A stretch of DNA of 64,000 nucleotides from Rostrohypoxylon terebratum (taxonomy: Eukaryota > Ascomycota > Sordariomycetes > Xylariales > Hypoxylaceae). Below are positions 37,401 to 50,587 of this stretch, piece after piece. The DNA is taken from assembly GCA_022497145.1 (NCBI GenBank), contig MU385966.1, positions 30,116 through 94,115 of the forward strand, in the 5' to 3' direction. A model generated the notes under the pieces. It did not search any database and was not told where the DNA came from. It worked only from the letters and a program-made list of their open reading frames with translations. Positions within the stretch are counted from its first letter, which is position 1. Every line of letters starts with the position of its first letter. A program made the translations under genes and the position numbers.

Positions 37401-39766
37401 GCAGTCGCAGAACCAGAGCATAAGCAGAAGGGTGTTCTGCGAAGCTTCGGCGCACTCCTTGTGGAGCAGAAGCCGTTTTGGCCTTGGTACATGGTGATGT
37501 TGTCAAGTGCTATAGTGGCTGGTGGTAAGTTTTCTACCAATTCTCGACCAACTTCAACTCTACTAACATTTACCCTAGCGAGTCCCCCGGTGCAGGCATT
37601 CATATTTGCATCGCTTATCTCATCTTTCGCATATTGGGGAGATATTCTAATAGCGCTGACTGATTTCTGGTGCCTTATGTTCGTCGCGTTAGCATCGGCA
37701 GCTGGAGTTGGCTACTTCGCATTAGGATTTTCCTCGACGGTTGTCTCTTTCGTATGTCAAGCGCATCCCTCGTACCCAATCATCAATACCACTAACCCAT
37801 ATACGTAGTACATCACTTCTACTTACCGCCGGGAGTACTTCCAGAACATTGTTTCCAAAAGAGTATCCTGGTTCGACGGCGAAGGCCGGTCAATAGGAGC
37901 TCTTACCGGGATTGTGGCTAGCGATCCTACCCAACTGCAACAATTACTCGGAAACAACATGGCGTTCGCCGCAATTTCAATCTTGAGCGTCGTCGGATGT
38001 CTAATCATATCGTTCTACTTCGGATGGAAGCTTACTATCGTGGCACTATCCTCAGCCACACCCTTGGCTGTCGCTGCCGGCTTCTTCCGCATCCGAGTGG
38101 AAAAGAGATTCGAGGCAATGAACTTGAAGGTCTTCGCCGAGAGCGCCAAGTTCGCTACCGAGTCCATCGGAGCTATTCGGACAGTGACTGCGCTGACGCT
38201 TGAAGAAGGCATATGCCAAAGATACGAAGAGTTGCTGCAGACGCATGTGAAGAAGGCTTTCAAACGAGCCCGATTCGCCACATTGATATTTTCAGCCAGT
38301 GACAGTCTACCATTCCTGTGCATGGCTTTTGTATTATGGTACGTTCTACGTGAGATGAAGGTGGTCTAAGTCGCTAACTTTTCCCTGCAGGTACGGTGGT
38401 ACTTTACTTGTGAAAGGAGAATATCAGACGTTTAATTATTGTAAGCCTCTTAAAGTTCTTATTGCAGATATGAGCTAATACCTCTATTCAGTGGTTGTAT
38501 ATATCGCCGTTATCCAGGTAAAGAATCCTATCAGCATCACGACGAATCCGGACAGTGGAACTAACCGAAATGATCTAGGGTGCCACTGGAGCAGGCCAAT
38601 GGCTCAGTTTTGGACCTAGTAAGTTTTGAACGATAATAACGCGCGTCCTATGGAGAATATGGAGAATGTTGACATCGGTGTAGATATTGCACAAGCAACC
38701 ATAGCTGCGAACAGAATTCAGGCTATGCGACGGAAAGATGAGGACGACGGAGGTATCACTCTAGATGAACCCGTTGACGAGGAGAAGCGAGGCGTCAAGA
38801 TCGAACTACAAGATGTTTGGTTTAGATACCCAACTCGCGATGCCCCTGTGTTGAATGGCTTGAACATGACAGTAAGCGCTCCGCCCACCGGGTAATGTCA
38901 ACCATTACTAACTTGCCAAGATTGAAAAAGGACAATTCGCTGCAATTGTCGGGCCGTCTGGTGAGTCCTTTAATCAGCAACGTATGACTTTCAAAACTTA
39001 CCAAATACACAATTTAGGCAGTGGAAAAACTAGTGTCATCTCCTTATTGGAAAGGTAAGTCTATGTACTCATCGTCCCTTCGGTGAGTGCCTGTAACTCA
39101 TTGTTCCATGTAGATTCTACAGTGTCAAATCTGGAAGTATCACGTACAACGACATCGATATCGACACTATCGATCTAAGGGACTACCGGAAAACGATTTC
39201 ACTGGTTGCCCAGGAACCATCCTTGTTTAACGGCACTATCCGAGAAAACATTCTTCTCGGAGTGGACCCCGACACTATCTCCGACGAGGAATTGGAACAA
39301 GTTTGCCGCGACGCGGAAATTCATGACTTCGTAACCTCACTCCCCGAAGGCTACAATACGAAGGTGGGAATAAGAGGTGTACTGTTATCCGGCGGGCAAA
39401 AGCAGCGGATATCGATCGCTCGAGCCCTGGTCAGAAATCCACGACTCCTCCTGCTTGACGAAGCCACCTCCAATCTCGACTCGGAAACCGAGAAGCTAGT
39501 GCAAGGTGTCTTCGAGAGGACGAAGAAAAGCAGGACTATGATAGTGGTCGCCCACAGGCTTGCGACGATTCAGAACGCCGACATTATCTTCGTCGTTGGC
39601 GATGGTCAAGTTTTAGAGTCTGGCACTCATACTACTCTCCTTCAGAAGCGAGGTGTATATCACAGCATGGTACGTCTGCCCAGATTTTGGTCTAAGTACC
39701 GCCACAACCGTATGACATACTGACTCATTTACGCTATAGTGTCAGGCACAAGCCTTGGATCGATAG
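34438..39766 (+). CDS. ABC-B (MDR/P-glycoprotein-like) full transporter
   Basis: Nineteen exons: 34438-35013, 35063-35168, 35225-35315, 35374-35428, 35481-35985, 36046-36064, 36123-36200, 36256-36616, 36684-37524, 37579-37751, 37809-38338, 38391-38440, 38492-38517, 38579-38618, 38684-38871, 38921-38960, 39018-39054, 39114-39669, 39740-39766. The frame is kept throughout, giving 1432 residues. Layout is (TMD-NBD)x2. NBD1 has Walker A GPSGSGKST (569-577), signature LSGGQ (695-699) and Walker B ILILDEATSS. NBD2 has Walker A GPSGSGKTS (from 1224), LSGGQ (1330-1334) and LLLLDEATSNLD. A 190-residue acidic, Ser/Pro/Ala-rich cytosolic tail precedes the first helix. The ATG at 34438 is the first in frame. 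Such pumps export drugs and secondary metabolites across the plasma membrane. Next to the PKS and hydrolase, it is the likely exporter or self-protection gene. It appears intact. Confidence 0.92.
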
Positions 39767-42700
39767 ATTATTTCCGTGTTATTGATTAAGCTTAGACAGG
39801 TCTTGGTAATGAGGACTTCATGAGCGGTAGTAATGCCGGCAATGCGGAAATCAGAACATGCAAATTAATTTCGTTACCTGTGAGATAGAAAATAAGGAAT
39901 ACATACTGCATCATGCAATTTACAATTTACCATTCGTCATCCTCCCGCCCGAGCGCGACATGTGGTGTACCAGGTCTGCAGGTGTAATTATCATGAACTA
40001 AACCCTACGATGCAACGTCCAGATAGAGTACGAGCCATGTACCCACAGCGTTGCAGTATGATCAGTCAAGGATCGGCACTCGTCTCGGCAGTCTAAAGCG
40101 AATCGGGCATGCCGTATCCTTTTGGGTCTTTTACATGGTAGATACATCGATGAATTTCGATTTCCAGGGTCCGTTGTATTCACCCCCCCCCCCCGAATTC
40201 AGCATAAATGGTCCAATGTGTGTGGTACTTATCCGTTCCTGATCCTTCCCGTTTGCCATCCTCACAACCAGATAAGGCGACCTTATCTTCCGCTCCTACT
40301 GTACATAGACCTACTCTAGCAGTACTCCTGCGTGTCTTTGACAGATGGGTCCCATATGCACAGCGCCGCAGCTTGGCCGAGGGAGTGTACTTACCACCTA
40401 ACTCATTCAGTTTTTCGTGAGGCTGGAAACCAACGCAGATAGGTACGTAAGCGCAAACAGACTAAGGTCTAGGCACTTCGATCTTCGAGCTTGCGTAATC
40501 CCATCGAACTTCCAGCGCTTCGGGACCGGACTATGCCCGTGAGATATTTTACGGAACTCTTCAAGTTTCGTTACAGTAAATCAGCTAAATCGCGACTATC
40601 TCGAGTGAAACCGTTCAGTTTTCGAGCAACCATTCCGTTCAGCTTTTCTGTCCTTGATAGACACACACCCTCGTTCCACGGTGGGTTAGGGTTGATAGAT
40701 GCAGGATAAGCAGTGAGTTTCCTTTCCTGCTCTGACTTAGGTATTGGGACGGACAAGAGGGTTCATTCCAAGCATGTGATTTCATCTGGCGTGTTACAAT
40801 TGCAGATATCCGAATCAGGAGAAATTCTAGGAATGGTTTCACCCTTTCCAGTTCATAGGCTATTAAATATTCCACGATTTCATGGAATTTAGAGCTGGCC
40901 TCTCGTTATCCCTTCTAGAATGCTTCTAAAACACACATGAAAGGACTCGGGTGCTTCAATACTTTGCAGGACCCATACCTAACGATGCTAAATTTTTAAT
41001 TTTCGCTCCTAGGTAGCAAGTGCCGACATGGTAAGTACGTACTAAAATGCATATCACACAAGCCCTATGTGTGGACTGACTATACTGTGTTAGAAGGATC
41101 GTCGATTAGCTTCTGAGATACGGGAAACAATCTGCGTGGGGGTTCGAGTGGACCGACCCAAGCGCTAGGTTCACAAGCATCGAACGAACTGGTTTAAAGA
41201 TAGAGTGGAACGACCAAATTTCTGGAAATCTATACCCACCTCGAATCCTAAATTGTCGAGAAAGGAATGTGGTATGAACATCATCTAGTCGAGAAGGTAT
41301 GAGATATGAGATTCAACACCTCGGCCTTAATACGCGCGCTTGCGGGCTGAAACCCGACAGGTTGAAACTAGTTAAGCGTTGTGATGCACAGATGCAATGC
41401 TGCCAAATGTGTTACATGACATTATCAGTGTTTACAAGAGTATGGTACTGGAGATCTCGAATGCGAGTCTATTCTTGCATACAATGAATCCATGGCGGGA
41501 GACAAGACATGTGGGGGGTAGCTTGGAGCGCAGCCAACGCGTCATCAACTTGTTACGCGTCACTAATATTGATGTCCTACAGGTAGGAATCGCTATGCTT
41601 CTAAGCGCCCAGGCAACATTGTTGCACGGTGAGATAAGAACCTGCTCACGATGATGCAAGTAACACATTCCGAGTTTGGTTCAGAGTGGCTCAGTAATCA
41701 TTCCGTGCCTCTTGTCACGACAATCGTCGTCTAAGCGTCGCAAAAAAAAGGTCTAGATGCGTCGTCATCATTCTTCCTTCACAAGTCAATCATTACCGCA
41801 ACATTCATAGTATAGAAACGCGTAAAAATTCCGATCCAGCAGGTCTATTGAATGAAATCATCCACCAAACATCTGACGTGCGGCATTTCCATCCTATTCG
41901 CGACCCTTACCTTTTTGAACAATTTTTCTGCCTCGCCGTAGCGGCTCCTCGGGGGATGAGACGACCGGCTCCCCTTGCCGGATAGACCAGGAGAAAATGT
42001 CGGGTATCAGGAAGTTAAGCAGGGCGCTGCAGGGGAGAGGGGATGAACCGGGCCGGTGTGGGTGGAAGATAGCTGGACCTGCGAGGCTGCCGCCGGTGAT
42101 AGCGAGGAAACGCGTATTCTCCTCCAGCCTCTCCCAAATCGGAACAAGATCTACCATACAAATTTCAACAAATTTCTCCTTTTCGCCTTCATTACCTAAT
42201 TTCTGCGTAAGTGCGTGGCCACCATCAAATTTTCTGACTAAGTGAGCCCCAATACGATTATTGATCCCCTTACTACTACTTCCGCGACAACACGACGTGG
42301 CTTAATATGCGGGTTTAACTTAAGGTCGTCTATCAAGAGTTTCATAGGAATCCGGAGAATCAGGTATACTTTTCTATGTAGTACCTATGTAGGAGTCTCG
42401 GAGAATTGGGTCAAAAGGGGTGTATAGATAGGTACCTACCTACGCTTCGGATTACTTGGAATGTACCGTATAGTCTTTTTACTTTGAAACATCAACTCGT
42501 AAATTTCATGTCATACGTATAGAACATGTAGCTAGGGAACCCCTTTATCAAACCAGAGTACGATAGTATATTCCTGAAGAATGGAAGAGGATCAGGTTTG
42601 GCCAAATGGGTACACTTGTATTCGTTGTGTCCTAGTAATTTCTTGCTTCACATGATATCAAACATGTGATGAATACTTACGTATTTGATGAAGAAAGAGG

Positions 42701-43677
42701 CCTATATCAAAATAATACTGAGCATGCCCCTTTTTAAGTCATTCTATATTCTATGTGACTAGAACTTAGCTAGAGGTATTGATTGTTCATAGATTCCCCC
42801 CTATATATGGGTGCATCCCTGAATATACGATGCTACGATCTATTCCTGTACTTAATTTCATCCAAGTACCTGCTATCGCTTCCCAATTGGAGGATAAAAT
42901 CGAGCTGGACGCTTTCTCAAAAATAGTAGAATTTTTAGATGGTGTGGTGTATATATAGACGAAGATATCGTAGCGAGTTTCGCATTTGATCAATTTCTGA
43001 GAATGGTTGGGAATAGTATATATAGTATAGTGTAGCAGCAATTGAAATCAAAACACCAAAAAGTTGGATCACCAACCTCTTCAAGGCCCAGCCCAGGATC
43101 TGTTGATCGGCTCCTGGCTACTGCGCCCCCGCTATTGGGTATTTCTTTGCCTACCCTTTTTCAAGGGCCCAAAGATGCGCTGCGATGTGCGATGCAGTGC
43201 ACTCTTTGAGACTCGAACCCTAAACCACCCGTTGCAGAGCAGTTGTTAGGACAGGAACGAGAAGGTGTCTGTGGAAACGTACACCTTGACCATCGGAACG
43301 TTACGGTTCAAGCTGTTAGGATCCGCCGATGAAAACTATAGACAATATTGTGCTATATAAGCCTTAGGTACTTTGGTAGGTGACGAGTGCTGCCTGGCGA
43401 TTTGACCATTTGCCAGCGGGAAGGCAGGAGGCGACGATGGACAGTGTCGCGTAACGCGTAGTACCGGAATTCACCTGCACGAGGCACGAATCTGATAGCC
43501 TAGGTACCTATCTAAGTATATGGATATACACAGCAAAAATATCCAACAAATCTCCCTATCACCACGTCGACTCCTCTCCAGGGCTATTTACGAATTCCTC
43601 ACCACCTGCTAGGACGCCAACTATTCCATTCCATCATCTCAACAAAATAATATGCGATTGTACGCTCCTTCGCCACC
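39767..43677. other. Gene-poor 3.9 kb region
   Basis: No open frame here resembles a known protein. A run of twelve C lies at 40183-40194. AT-rich stretches and short TAGGTACC motifs occur near 42430 and 43500. Possible boundary between the metabolite genes and ordinary chromosome. Confidence 0.5.
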
Positions 43678-44785
43678 ATGTCTACCTATCCAGAATATTC
43701 CTTAGATGCTGCAATTGCAAAATTCTTCTCACAGACGTCTACAACTCGTGAAGCATGTGATATCAAGGCTCAAAACTTGGTAGGAGAAGTTCTACCCGCG
43801 GCCGTGCAGGGCAACTGCAGCTATTCGGTCTACGCTGGTCCAATTCTGTCTAAAGTCTCTCATGCTTAAACCAGAGATCGTGGCTCTGGAGCGAGAAATA
43901 TGTGGCTCCTTAGCCCCGGCCACTTCTTTCCACGGACAGTTGGGAGACGATGGAAAAGAGTCCCTTTTCATCTATGTCATGAACCGGATACAGGGTATTA
44001 GCTATCTGGATTCCATTCTTGCAAATTGCTTCCCTGAAAATTCGGACAAGAACTTCTTTTGGCGAAAAACGTTGATCTCGGACGTGGCACGGTATAGTTC
44101 TCTTTCCTTCTTCCCCTTTACTTTGAATCGCACTGGAAGACGCCCTTATATTTCTTAAGAAAATGTGCTAATTCATCACAGCTTCTTTTCACTCTCCTGG
44201 AAAGCTCCTCAAGAGGTCGATTCAGATTACCGCCAGAATCTACGCCGAACATATACTAAGAACCTGCAGCTGTTACTCCACTGTCTACCACATCGCTTTC
44301 ACGAGATTATACAGAAATGCCTCAAATCAATGGAGGCGATTCTCTCTCTGCCGATGGTTCTTGTTCATCGCAATTTTAGCACTTGTAATATCATGGTCGA
44401 TGGGACATCCTGTCACCTGACTGGTGTTATTGACTGGGCAGAAGCTGAAATATGCCCCTTTGGCCAGAACCTTCATTCCCTGCAAGCTCTTACGGGTGCA
44501 CTTCACCTCAAAAATGGGTGGATGCGATACGAAGGTTACGAGGCTTTGCAGGACACCTTCTGGAGCACATTTCAAAACGAGTTGGGAAACATATCTGCAG
44601 AGACCATCAAGACCATCAAAACAGCTAGGATTATGGGCTTGCTATTGTCTCGTGGCTTCACGAAACGACTTTCAAATATGCCACAGGCCACTCCCATTCG
44701 TGAAGATGAGACAGGACGTTACAATATGCTATTTCTGGACGGTTTTCTTGTCAATTCGACTACCACGTTCGATGACCTCGCTTGA
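43678..44785 (+). pseudogene. Aminoglycoside-phosphotransferase-like (APH) gene, frameshifted
   Basis: A clear APH/choline-kinase-like fold gene. Exon 1 starts at 43678 in good context and reads to GNCSYSVYAG near 43831. The continuation VQFCLKSLMLKPEIVAL is in another frame, with no room for an intron. An intron at 44092-44181 then joins to a long last exon ending at 44785. The catalytic loop reads LVHRNFSTCNIMV, where the family has an aspartate (HxD), so Asp is replaced by Asn. GVIDWAEAE, the metal-binding segment, is present. These proteins phosphorylate small molecules or are of unknown role in fungi. The frameshift plus the lost catalytic residue indicate decay, or a pseudoenzyme if the frameshift is a sequencing error. 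Confidence 0.75.
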
Positions 44786-46454
44786 CCGATGTTATTTAGA
44801 ACATACGCGTGGGTGCCCATCCCTCACTTCAAACCTCTAACTAAAAGTTCAGCACCCCCACACAACTACTGCATCGAACATGAAAGTCCAATCCTCTGGT
44901 CAGGGACGAGCTCCCGCACGCTTTGATCCATACCATTAATCAGAGCCTGGAGACCGAGGAGATTTGAAATCAATGAAGAGGTTCTTACTAATCCTGGGCT
45001 GAGCTGCAGACCATCCCATCATGCAGTTAGTTCCGTGGGCGAAGACGCATTTACGCAGAGATAGCTCCAGGCCGGACTTCCCATAACTATCTTCAGCAAG
45101 GACAACATGAGCCAAGGCAGATGAAGATCATAAAAGGCGCTCCTGTAAATTGTAGCAATATGGAATTTGATTCAATAATACACCGCCAGGTACCAAAGAC
45201 ATGCTGGGTACCAAACACTCGGGACGACAACTTGAACTCCTATTGGGTAAATCTGTAGGTCTCAGAAGTAGGCGTAAAGTGCACTTTCAAAGCCCTCCAG
45301 TACGCGCTATTACCTGCGTCATTATCCTCGTACCCGCGCTGTACTTTGTATGGACGAGGATAATCGCAATTTAAGTCAATTATTTGATACGTCTCTAATA
45401 ATTTCATCTATCTATTTTCATTCGATGCAAATTCTACGAGTAATTGGGTGTGTATCTACTATTCTTCACAGCCAAGTGAAACAAACTTGCTTTTCACTCA
45501 CTCAGGGGTAGACGCCTACCTATATTACAGCGGGTATCACTCTGCGATCGCTGCCGACAACGCCTCCATACTCCCGGGACCGAGTGTCAGGTACTAGCGC
45601 TGAGTGGCTGCCAGATTGTCCGTACTCAGATTGTCGCCTAAACAATATTTCACTGAATATCTATTCCAGCCCTGGAGGACTTCGCCAGGCGATATTAGAT
45701 ACCCGTGTGCCGGTACGACCAGCGGACTACGGCGCTGTATCTATCCGCGTTTTCGAAATTAGGTCGTTCTGCTAGTCATTCAGCTCTTCATAATATTGAG
45801 TATTCTTAGATAGTCCGCTATGCGTGTTCCTGCTTTTGCGGTATCCTAGTGTTTTGAAACGCAACCGTACTCCCGGACTTATTTGTAGCTGCAGTAGCTG
45901 ATATTGCTAGTGTCGCAAAGAGAGCGCGGAAAGGGATATGATACCTATAAGGGAGCTATCTGTCTAGGCCAGCACGCCACCAGAAAGCCATGGGCCTTCA
46001 CCGCTCGCTTTCCGGACCTACTCCTCCGAAGTCTCCGAAGTAGCTGACATACTGGAGCAACCGATTTTTACACGATCCCAGGCACGTTGTGATAGGGGAA
46101 ATTAGGAGTGAGAGGTTTTTGGCCGCAGATATTGCTCTCGCCGATTAAATTGTACGTGATACCTAGGTATCCATATGTCCTCAAAGAAGACAGTATCCGA
46201 GTATGGAACTCCGGCCTCCAAAAGGTAGACGCTGACGTGCTGGCCGCGCCCGGGAATTACGTTGGTTTCAATAGGTGAGCTCACAAGGGGCATGCACCTT
46301 CCGTCATGTAAAGACAATTTTGGCTGGTTTGAGTCCGTTTCTTAATACCTTACTTGCTAAGAATTGACGAGTATTTGGAAATGTAACAACATCATTCATC
46401 CTCAAGCAAATTTTTATCGTCTTCTCACTTTTACTTCTCCTAACCCCACATCAC
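44786..46454. other. Intergenic, no gene seen
   Basis: Only short frames without recognisable similarity. Confidence 0.5.
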
Positions 46455-46970
46455 CTAGGCTTCCGCCTCCGAACCCAGTACCTCATACGGCTGCTTTCCA
46501 TCAATACCCTTCTCGCGTCCTCCAGTTGATCCCGCATTCGCCACCTGGCCAAGTGTGAATTTGTGCTCCGCAGCTCGTCCGGGATCAGCCTTAGTCCCGA
46601 ACTGTGAGAAGCTCGCGTTCTTCTCCCTATCCTCGGTTCCAATACTATCATCCTCCGTTATGTTCTTGCCATGCGGGCCGCCTTGAGCTTTGATATATTG
46701 GCTCTGGATGTATGACGGTGCTGTACTAGCAGCGCTGGAATCTGATGATTTGGAGATAGGTTGGTGCACGCCGCCCTCGTGGGGTCTTGGGCCAGACTTG
46801 CGCATGTCTTCATTGTGTTGGTCCTGGGGCGCAACTACGTTGGCCTGGCGGAAAGATTGGGAGTCGGCGGCGAGAGAGTCCTGAGCGACGTGGCCGGGTC
46901 CCTCTTTGGTAACGGGGGCGTTTCGACCGGCGGTAACCTTGGTTCCTTCGCTTGGTGCTTTGCTAGTCAT
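46455..46970 (-). CDS. Small hydrophilic conserved fungal protein
   Basis: Single exon, 171 residues, from the ATG at 46970. The frame extends upstream but lacks similar composition. The protein is very rich in Ala, Gly, Ser, Gln, Lys and Glu, has no cysteine, no signal peptide and no membrane segment, and includes APVTKEGPGHVAQDSLAA. I have seen this N-terminal style in other uncharacterised fungal proteins. The composition resembles intrinsically disordered stress-protection proteins, but this is only inference. No link to the PKS genes is apparent. Confidence 0.7.
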   Translation of the reverse strand: MTSKAPSEGTKVTAGRNAPVTKEGPGHVAQDSLAADSQSFRQANVVAPQDQHNEDMRKSGPRPHEGGVHQPISKSSDSSAASTAPSYIQSQYIKAQGGPHGKNITEDDSIGTEDREKNASFSQFGTKADPGRAAEHKFTLGQVANAGSTGGREKGIDGKQPYEVLGSEAEA

Positions 46971-47527
46971 GGTGGGTAGTGTAGTTGCGTGTGGTGTCTG
47001 ATGAGAGTTGGTGGAAGATATTGAATGTGTATTTTGGTCTTCTGCTGAGATGTAATAGATTTTTGATTTGATGTAGATTGAAAATCTAGAAGCCTTCCTA
47101 CAATTGATGCTTTTAAAATTGTTACCTATTAACTTAATGAAAGCTTCCGTCATTGACGTCATAGGCCGTAAAACGTCAGAGCTGTACGACTATGACTTCA
47201 TTCATTTTCAAGTGCCTGAATTTTAACTCAAAAGGAGCAAGTATAATCGAGATTCATGTTTATTTTATGGGGGATTGTTACTTGATGTGTTTTACTGCGT
47301 CGCGATCGCTACTCCCCTGAGCAGTCCTTAGGAGCTTTCTGTCCGTATCAATGCGTCAATTGGAACATTGAAGCTCCCCCAACGAACGCATGCGCACATG
47401 TTCGCTACATAAAAGTACCTCAATATGTATCCAAGTCTATGTATCTAGTAGGCGCCTTCTGGTATATAGCTCCTTCGTACTCTGTATCGTCCTCCGTATA
47501 AATTGACCCTACATCGCGGTACTAAAA
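46971..47527. other. Intergenic, no gene seen
   Basis: Upstream region of the small protein and 3' flank of the AAAP transporter. Confidence 0.5.
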
Positions 47528-49040
47528 TCAACATTGAAAGGGGGATGGCAGCTCGCCAGCTTCCGAAGCTTCGTGCAATGAGTATATGGTAGCGTACATG
47601 CCACCAACACAGATGAACCCACCAGCGCATACTGTAAGCACGCAAAGTGTGAACATGGTAGGCCTTTTGAACCACCCGGTATAACCCCCTTTAAAGTGAT
47701 ATGTGTCGTGTAGCCAGAATGTTCCAGCAAGGCCATAGGTATCTGGATGAGAAAATAAATCAATAATAGCTCATGCTCTAAGCTGAGTTAGGTAACGATC
47801 CTACTTACACCAGGCAGCGAACATAGAGCTCGCAATACCCACCAAGTAGTTGAAGATAGGTATCCCAACTGCGAAGAGGAATGCTGCGGTGTTGGCTAGG
47901 ATAATTAGAAAAGTCCAAACGCCCCAACCAACGGCGGTATGTGAGTGGACATGGCGGCTACGTCTGAATAGACGTACGAAGACTAGCTTAGCAGCAGCGT
48001 GGATGTTCAAACTAGCCGCAATGAAGAAGTTTGGGATGGCAAGTCCAAACGAGATCTTGGACCAGAGCGGGCTCAAGCTGAGGAAGCTCGGGCTCGATAC
48101 ACCTTGACCAATATACCAATATGTTACGACGGCGAGAGTAATGTAAAGGGTAGTCGCTACAATTTGAAGTGTCCAAACAGCTTTCATCGCATCCTGCGGA
48201 TGCCTCATCTCCGATATGAGGATGAAGAAAATGAAATGTCCCGCATAGGCGAACACAGGGTTTGTGATACTGATAAAGGCAGTCGTGAAGTCGCTCGCTC
48301 TCGTGATCACTATGTCTCCGAGGTTGACGGGGACAGCTCCTGCACCAGCCATGGCAACAATCCCTGCGATTATGATTGATGCGCCACCGGCAATGCAGAG
48401 GTAACTGAGATGGTCTAGAGTTCGAGGAAAACTGCATATAGCTACAGCGGCAGAGAATATACCGGAAAAGGCGACCGCACAGAGTTTTCCTTCTGAGAGG
48501 ACGGTAAGTGCCAACTGGCCGGCGAGGATCTGTGACCCCGTGGCACAGACAGCGAAGAGAATCGTTCCTCCGCCTAAGATTTCCCTGCCGATGGGACCGA
48601 ACAGGATATATCCCGCGTCACCCATATTGTGAACTATGCCGATGATATTAGCTAGATTTCGGTCTCGTGGTGACGTATAAGCTTCACCGACCTTCGGGAT
48701 GTCGCAGCTTGAATTCTATGAGCAGCCAGCCGGTGAAAGTGGCGAAAACACCTAGGAACGCGGTGACGATAACACCAGGAACCATGCCAACTGCGTCCAG
48801 GGAACTCGGGAGACTGAGCATGCCGTTTGATACGATTTCCGTGATCATCAGAACAGCAACGAATGGCCAGGTCATAGTTTTATACTTAATATCATGGCTC
48901 TCTTCCTCCCCAAAGACGTCGTCTGGAAGCCCAGGTCCATTAAAATCCACATCGCGATCTCTCTCGGTCATCCCATTTCTATCAGCGCGGTCAAACTTCT
49001 CATGCTCCAGTCCTTCTGGGAAGGCAGTGTTGTTTGACAT
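47528..49040 (-). CDS. AAAP-family amino-acid transporter (Mtr-like)
   Basis: Exons on the minus strand: 49040-48692, 48633-47809, 47742-47528, giving 462 residues. It has an acidic N-terminus of about 55 residues, then about eleven hydrophobic segments. The first begins TWPFVAVLMITEIVSNGML, typical of the Aa_trans (AAAP/APC) family. The last exon restores the FAAWYTYGLAG junction and ends ELPSPFQC. The relatives I recall include the Neurospora Mtr neutral and aromatic amino-acid permease. It is a proton-coupled importer at the plasma membrane or vacuole; the substrate is not readable. It looks intact and is probably unrelated to the metabolite genes. Confidence 0.88.
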
Positions 49041-50587
49041 GTTGCTGAAATGTCCGCCTGTGGTGGATGTGTAAGCAATATCCTATATCATGTAGGCCAA
49101 GTAAGAGGAGATACTTAGTAACGAGGTCTAACCACGACGCAGTATATCAGCAAAAAAATATTGAAATTCGATTCAACCGCTGAATTATTACGTGGCTGGC
49201 AGGGTACGCCCCACACCTAAAGGATTTATATATGTGCTGAGCTGTTACTCTGTAGATCCAATCCTTCTAATACAAGAATTGCGACGCTCATATGCTGTAT
49301 CCTGCGTCTATTGTCTATTTCAACACAAATTGATTCTCTCGTTTCTCCGCAGCAGCATTTTCACATATGACGTTATCACGGATCCTTGTAAGCAACCGGC
49401 ATAATGCGATATATGTTAGAGATAAGCCTCTCATCTTTACGTACCTTCAAAGCATCCATGGATGCTGGTTAATGGTTATGGTGGGGTATCAGTAAGCTGC
49501 TGGGTGTGGAGAGCTCTATGATAAGAGTGAGCTCCAGGGCTTCCAGGAGATATGACCGGGGTCTAGTGCGGTTATCCCCTTTCGGAAAGAAAAGGCCTCG
49601 ATCTGGGATCGGATTGGACCGTGGTCCATGGATGTTCCACGATAATTTCAGGCTTCTCTGGAAGTGCTAGGCACATAGTAGTCGAGGCCAAGAGCCACGG
49701 TCTCTAGCTTATAATGACCGCATGACAATTCAGGCGCAATGTGAATGCTTCCTTGAGATTGAGATACTGTAGGCAAAGGATATCCGAGGACACCTTAAAA
49801 TGGAGAGCCGAGTAGCGGACTGTCAACTGCTCATTAAAACGAGGGAAGCAAACCACTTCGCTTTCATTGCTTTCATTGGATCTGAGTACTCTCACAAGAG
49901 AAACCCCAATTCAACAGTTGACTCCATGGCCTAGAAGAAACGTTGGAATGAAGTGAAAAGGCAACAACTGTCTGTGTTGTTCTTATAGGTAGGTATTCGA
50001 GGAATCTCTCTTGTCGAAGCTGGCTGTAGTTTAGTGTAAAGATCTTGACTTGAAATTATTCTTGGAAGGCTAGAACTTAAAGGATTAATTACATAGGTAA
50101 AGAAAAAGCTATCATTGCTTCTTTCTTGGAATCCAGGGGAGCTCCTGCATTATTGAAATCATTGAGATCATCAAGGTTGAGTCAAACGCTGCTATCGGAC
50201 ACTATCGGCCATGATCTTTCTAGCATTGAGCCAATAGCAATGCAGCAGATTGTCATTGACGATCTCCAATTACAGTAGTAGTACTGGCAATTAGTGCGGG
50301 GTGTGTTGGGGCATGGGCAAGGATCCCCAGCACCAACTCTGCAGTCACTTCTCCAATCAGTGACAAGCTATTGTCACTAATCCGATGTCGCCCAAGATTT
50401 TCACTTTTTTATTCGACTCACCGAGAATATTAGGTGAAACTGGTGAAACTGGTGAAACTGTGCGACTTCTTCACCATCTCATACTAAGACATCTACTAGG
50501 TAGTTGTCATAGTCTCTGCTGTCGCTGACACTAGCTTTGGCTGAGACAAAGCCCTTTTCGCCAATTGGGCTGAATTGGATAGTCAGT
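49041..50587. other. Intergenic 1.5 kb between divergent transporter and ILV3
   Basis: No gene. Three tandem GGTGAAACT units lie at 50432-50460, about 130 bases before the ILV3 start. Confidence 0.5.
50432..50460. repeat. Triple GGTGAAACT direct repeat
   Basis: Three perfect 9-base units in the ILV3 upstream region. Could be a factor-binding array or replication slippage. Confidence 0.7.

Noticed and set aside
43190..43250. tRNA-like TTCGA loop sequence on the minus strand
   Set aside because: The flanking bases do not form the five-pair T stem, and no acceptor or anticodon arms fit.
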